From: Flavobacteriales bacterium
Lineage (GTDB): Bacteria > Bacteroidota > Bacteroidia > Flavobacteriales_D > Crocinitomicaceae
Length of the DNA stretch: 6,441 bases
Assembly: GCA_009926905.1 (NCBI GenBank)
Contig: RFNX01000479.1
Coordinates: 1 to 6,441 of the forward strand
Direction: 5' to 3'
The translations under genes and the position numbers were made by a program. The notes below the pieces were generated by a model, which was not told where the DNA came from, made no database searches, and saw only the letters and a program-made list of their open reading frames with translations. Positions 5,949-6,441 of the stretch are shown here, in pieces. Within the stretch, counting starts at the first letter, position 1, and every line of letters begins with the position of its first letter.

Positions 5949-6441
5949 GTCAAAAAATGGTGCTTGAAGAATTGCAGCTGGGAAACGATTTCATTCAAAG
6001 ATGGATTGTAATACGCATTTACTGTTTGCGGACTCATTCCCCAAAGCGTGCGATCTACTGGTTTACCAAGTTTCGCTATCATTTCATCGTACACAAAATC
6101 ACTTGAACGTTGCATATTTCCAAAGAAATCATCCTTTTTAACAGCCAATTTTGAGTAATCTTTCCATTTGTCAGGATAACCAATTTTCACTGTAAACTTT
6201 TCCAATTTAGTTAAAGCTTCTTTCTTTGTTTTTGGGCTCATCCAATCCAAATTCTTGATGCTTTCTTCATAAGCATTCAATAAATTTTGAACCAAAGTTT
6301 TCATTCTTTCTTTTGCTTCTGGCGTGAAATGCTTTTTGACATAAACTTTCCCAACCAATTCACCTAAATTGTCATTCACAACATCAACTCCTTGTTTCCA
6401 AAGTTTAACTGGTTCTTGCGCTCCAGATAATACTTTACCGT
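5945..6441 (-). CDS. Upstream fragment of the frameshifted M13 metallopeptidase
   Basis: This frame is open from the window edge (GKVLSGAQEPVKLWKQG...) to a TGA at 5945-5947. It covers the end of the M13 N-terminal helical domain and the start of the catalytic domain, up to NAYYNPSLNEIV. The last 12 residues (SQLQFFKHHFLT) are out-of-frame sequence with no family resemblance. It lacks the zinc-binding motif, so on its own it cannot be an active peptidase. A GTG at 6377-6379 is an internal Val codon, not a real start. Confidence 0.6.
   Translation of the reverse strand, partial: GKVLSGAQEPVKLWKQGVDVVNDNLGELVGKVYVKKHFTPEAKERMKTLVQNLLNAYEESIKNLDWMSPKTKKEALTKLEKFTVKIGYPDKWKDYSKLAVKKDDFFGNMQRSSDFVYDEMIAKLGKPVDRTLWGMSPQTVNAYYNPSLNEIVSQLQFFKHHFLT

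Larger units (their letters stand above)
5403..6441 (-). pseudogene. M13 (neprilysin/PepO-like) zinc metallopeptidase, 5'-partial and frameshifted
   Basis: The product would be a zinc endopeptidase cleaving oligopeptides, usually exported in Gram-negative bacteria; its N-terminus lies beyond the right edge. In the upstream frame, residues ending the M13 N-terminal domain lead to KPVDRTLWGM and the substrate-binding VNAYYNP (Asn codon 6017-6019), then NEIV. The family continues FPAAILQ-x-PFF, and that sequence is present but in another frame. One T is missing from GTTT(T)CCC, at 5983-5985 on the plus strand. The second frame carries zinc motif HEIGH (5883-5897) in GHEIGHGFDDQG, the third ligand Glu in ENIGDLGG (5712-5714), DPHSPSKFRING and the typical C-terminal VKIW. 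All catalytic residues are intact apart from the frameshift. It could be a sequencing or assembly error, or a recent real mutation. It precedes aroC by 3 bases. Confidence 0.9.

Noticed and set aside
5683..6106. Two plus-strand frames opposite the metallopeptidase
   Set aside because: Antisense shadows; one is rich in His and Leu because it reads across the complement of the zinc-motif region.

Overview
The window looks like a piece of an AT-rich Bacteroidota chromosome, most likely from the class Flavobacteriia. Three things point there: a secreted protein with a C-terminal type IX secretion (T9SS, Por) sorting domain and tandem PKD-like repeats, a DUF4293-type membrane protein (a family typical of Bacteroidota), and weak, A-rich translation starts without clear Shine-Dalgarno sequences. 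No species can be named from the sequence alone.

Layout. Positions 1-114 are a leader with no recognisable consensus promoter. Positions 115-3426 (+) encode a 1103-residue secreted repeat protein: signal peptide, N-terminal beta-rich region, three ~65-residue GTW-type repeats, a short TYTW module, seven PKD-like repeats and a T9SS type A sorting domain. A strong intrinsic terminator follows at 3446-3483. Positions 3484-3835 are a gene-free convergent spacer with several inverted repeats. Everything to the right is on the minus strand and reads leftwards as one apparent operon: an M13-family zinc metallopeptidase (6441 to 5403, cut by the window edge and broken by a one-base frameshift), then aroC (chorismate synthase, 5399-4332), then the DUF4293-type membrane protein (4318-3836). 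The gaps between these genes are 3 and 13 bases, so co-transcription and translational coupling are likely. The operon promoter lies beyond the right edge.

How the genes relate. The two halves converge and appear functionally unrelated. The plus-strand gene makes a surface or secreted protein, possibly an adhesin or structural fibre. The minus-strand operon joins a housekeeping aromatic-biosynthesis enzyme to a peptidase and an uncharacterised membrane protein; sharing a transcript does not show a shared pathway.

Most notable. The PKD-like array has an exact 264-bp (88-codon) period over six consecutive intervals with no indel until the last unit. The third unit has lost one of two otherwise conserved cysteines. 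The metallopeptidase has a clean single-base frameshift in a short T run just upstream of its HEIGH zinc motif, which is either a sequencing error or a real pseudogene. I found no CRISPR array, tRNA, rRNA, insertion sequence or defence system, and I do not think the window contains a wholly new system.
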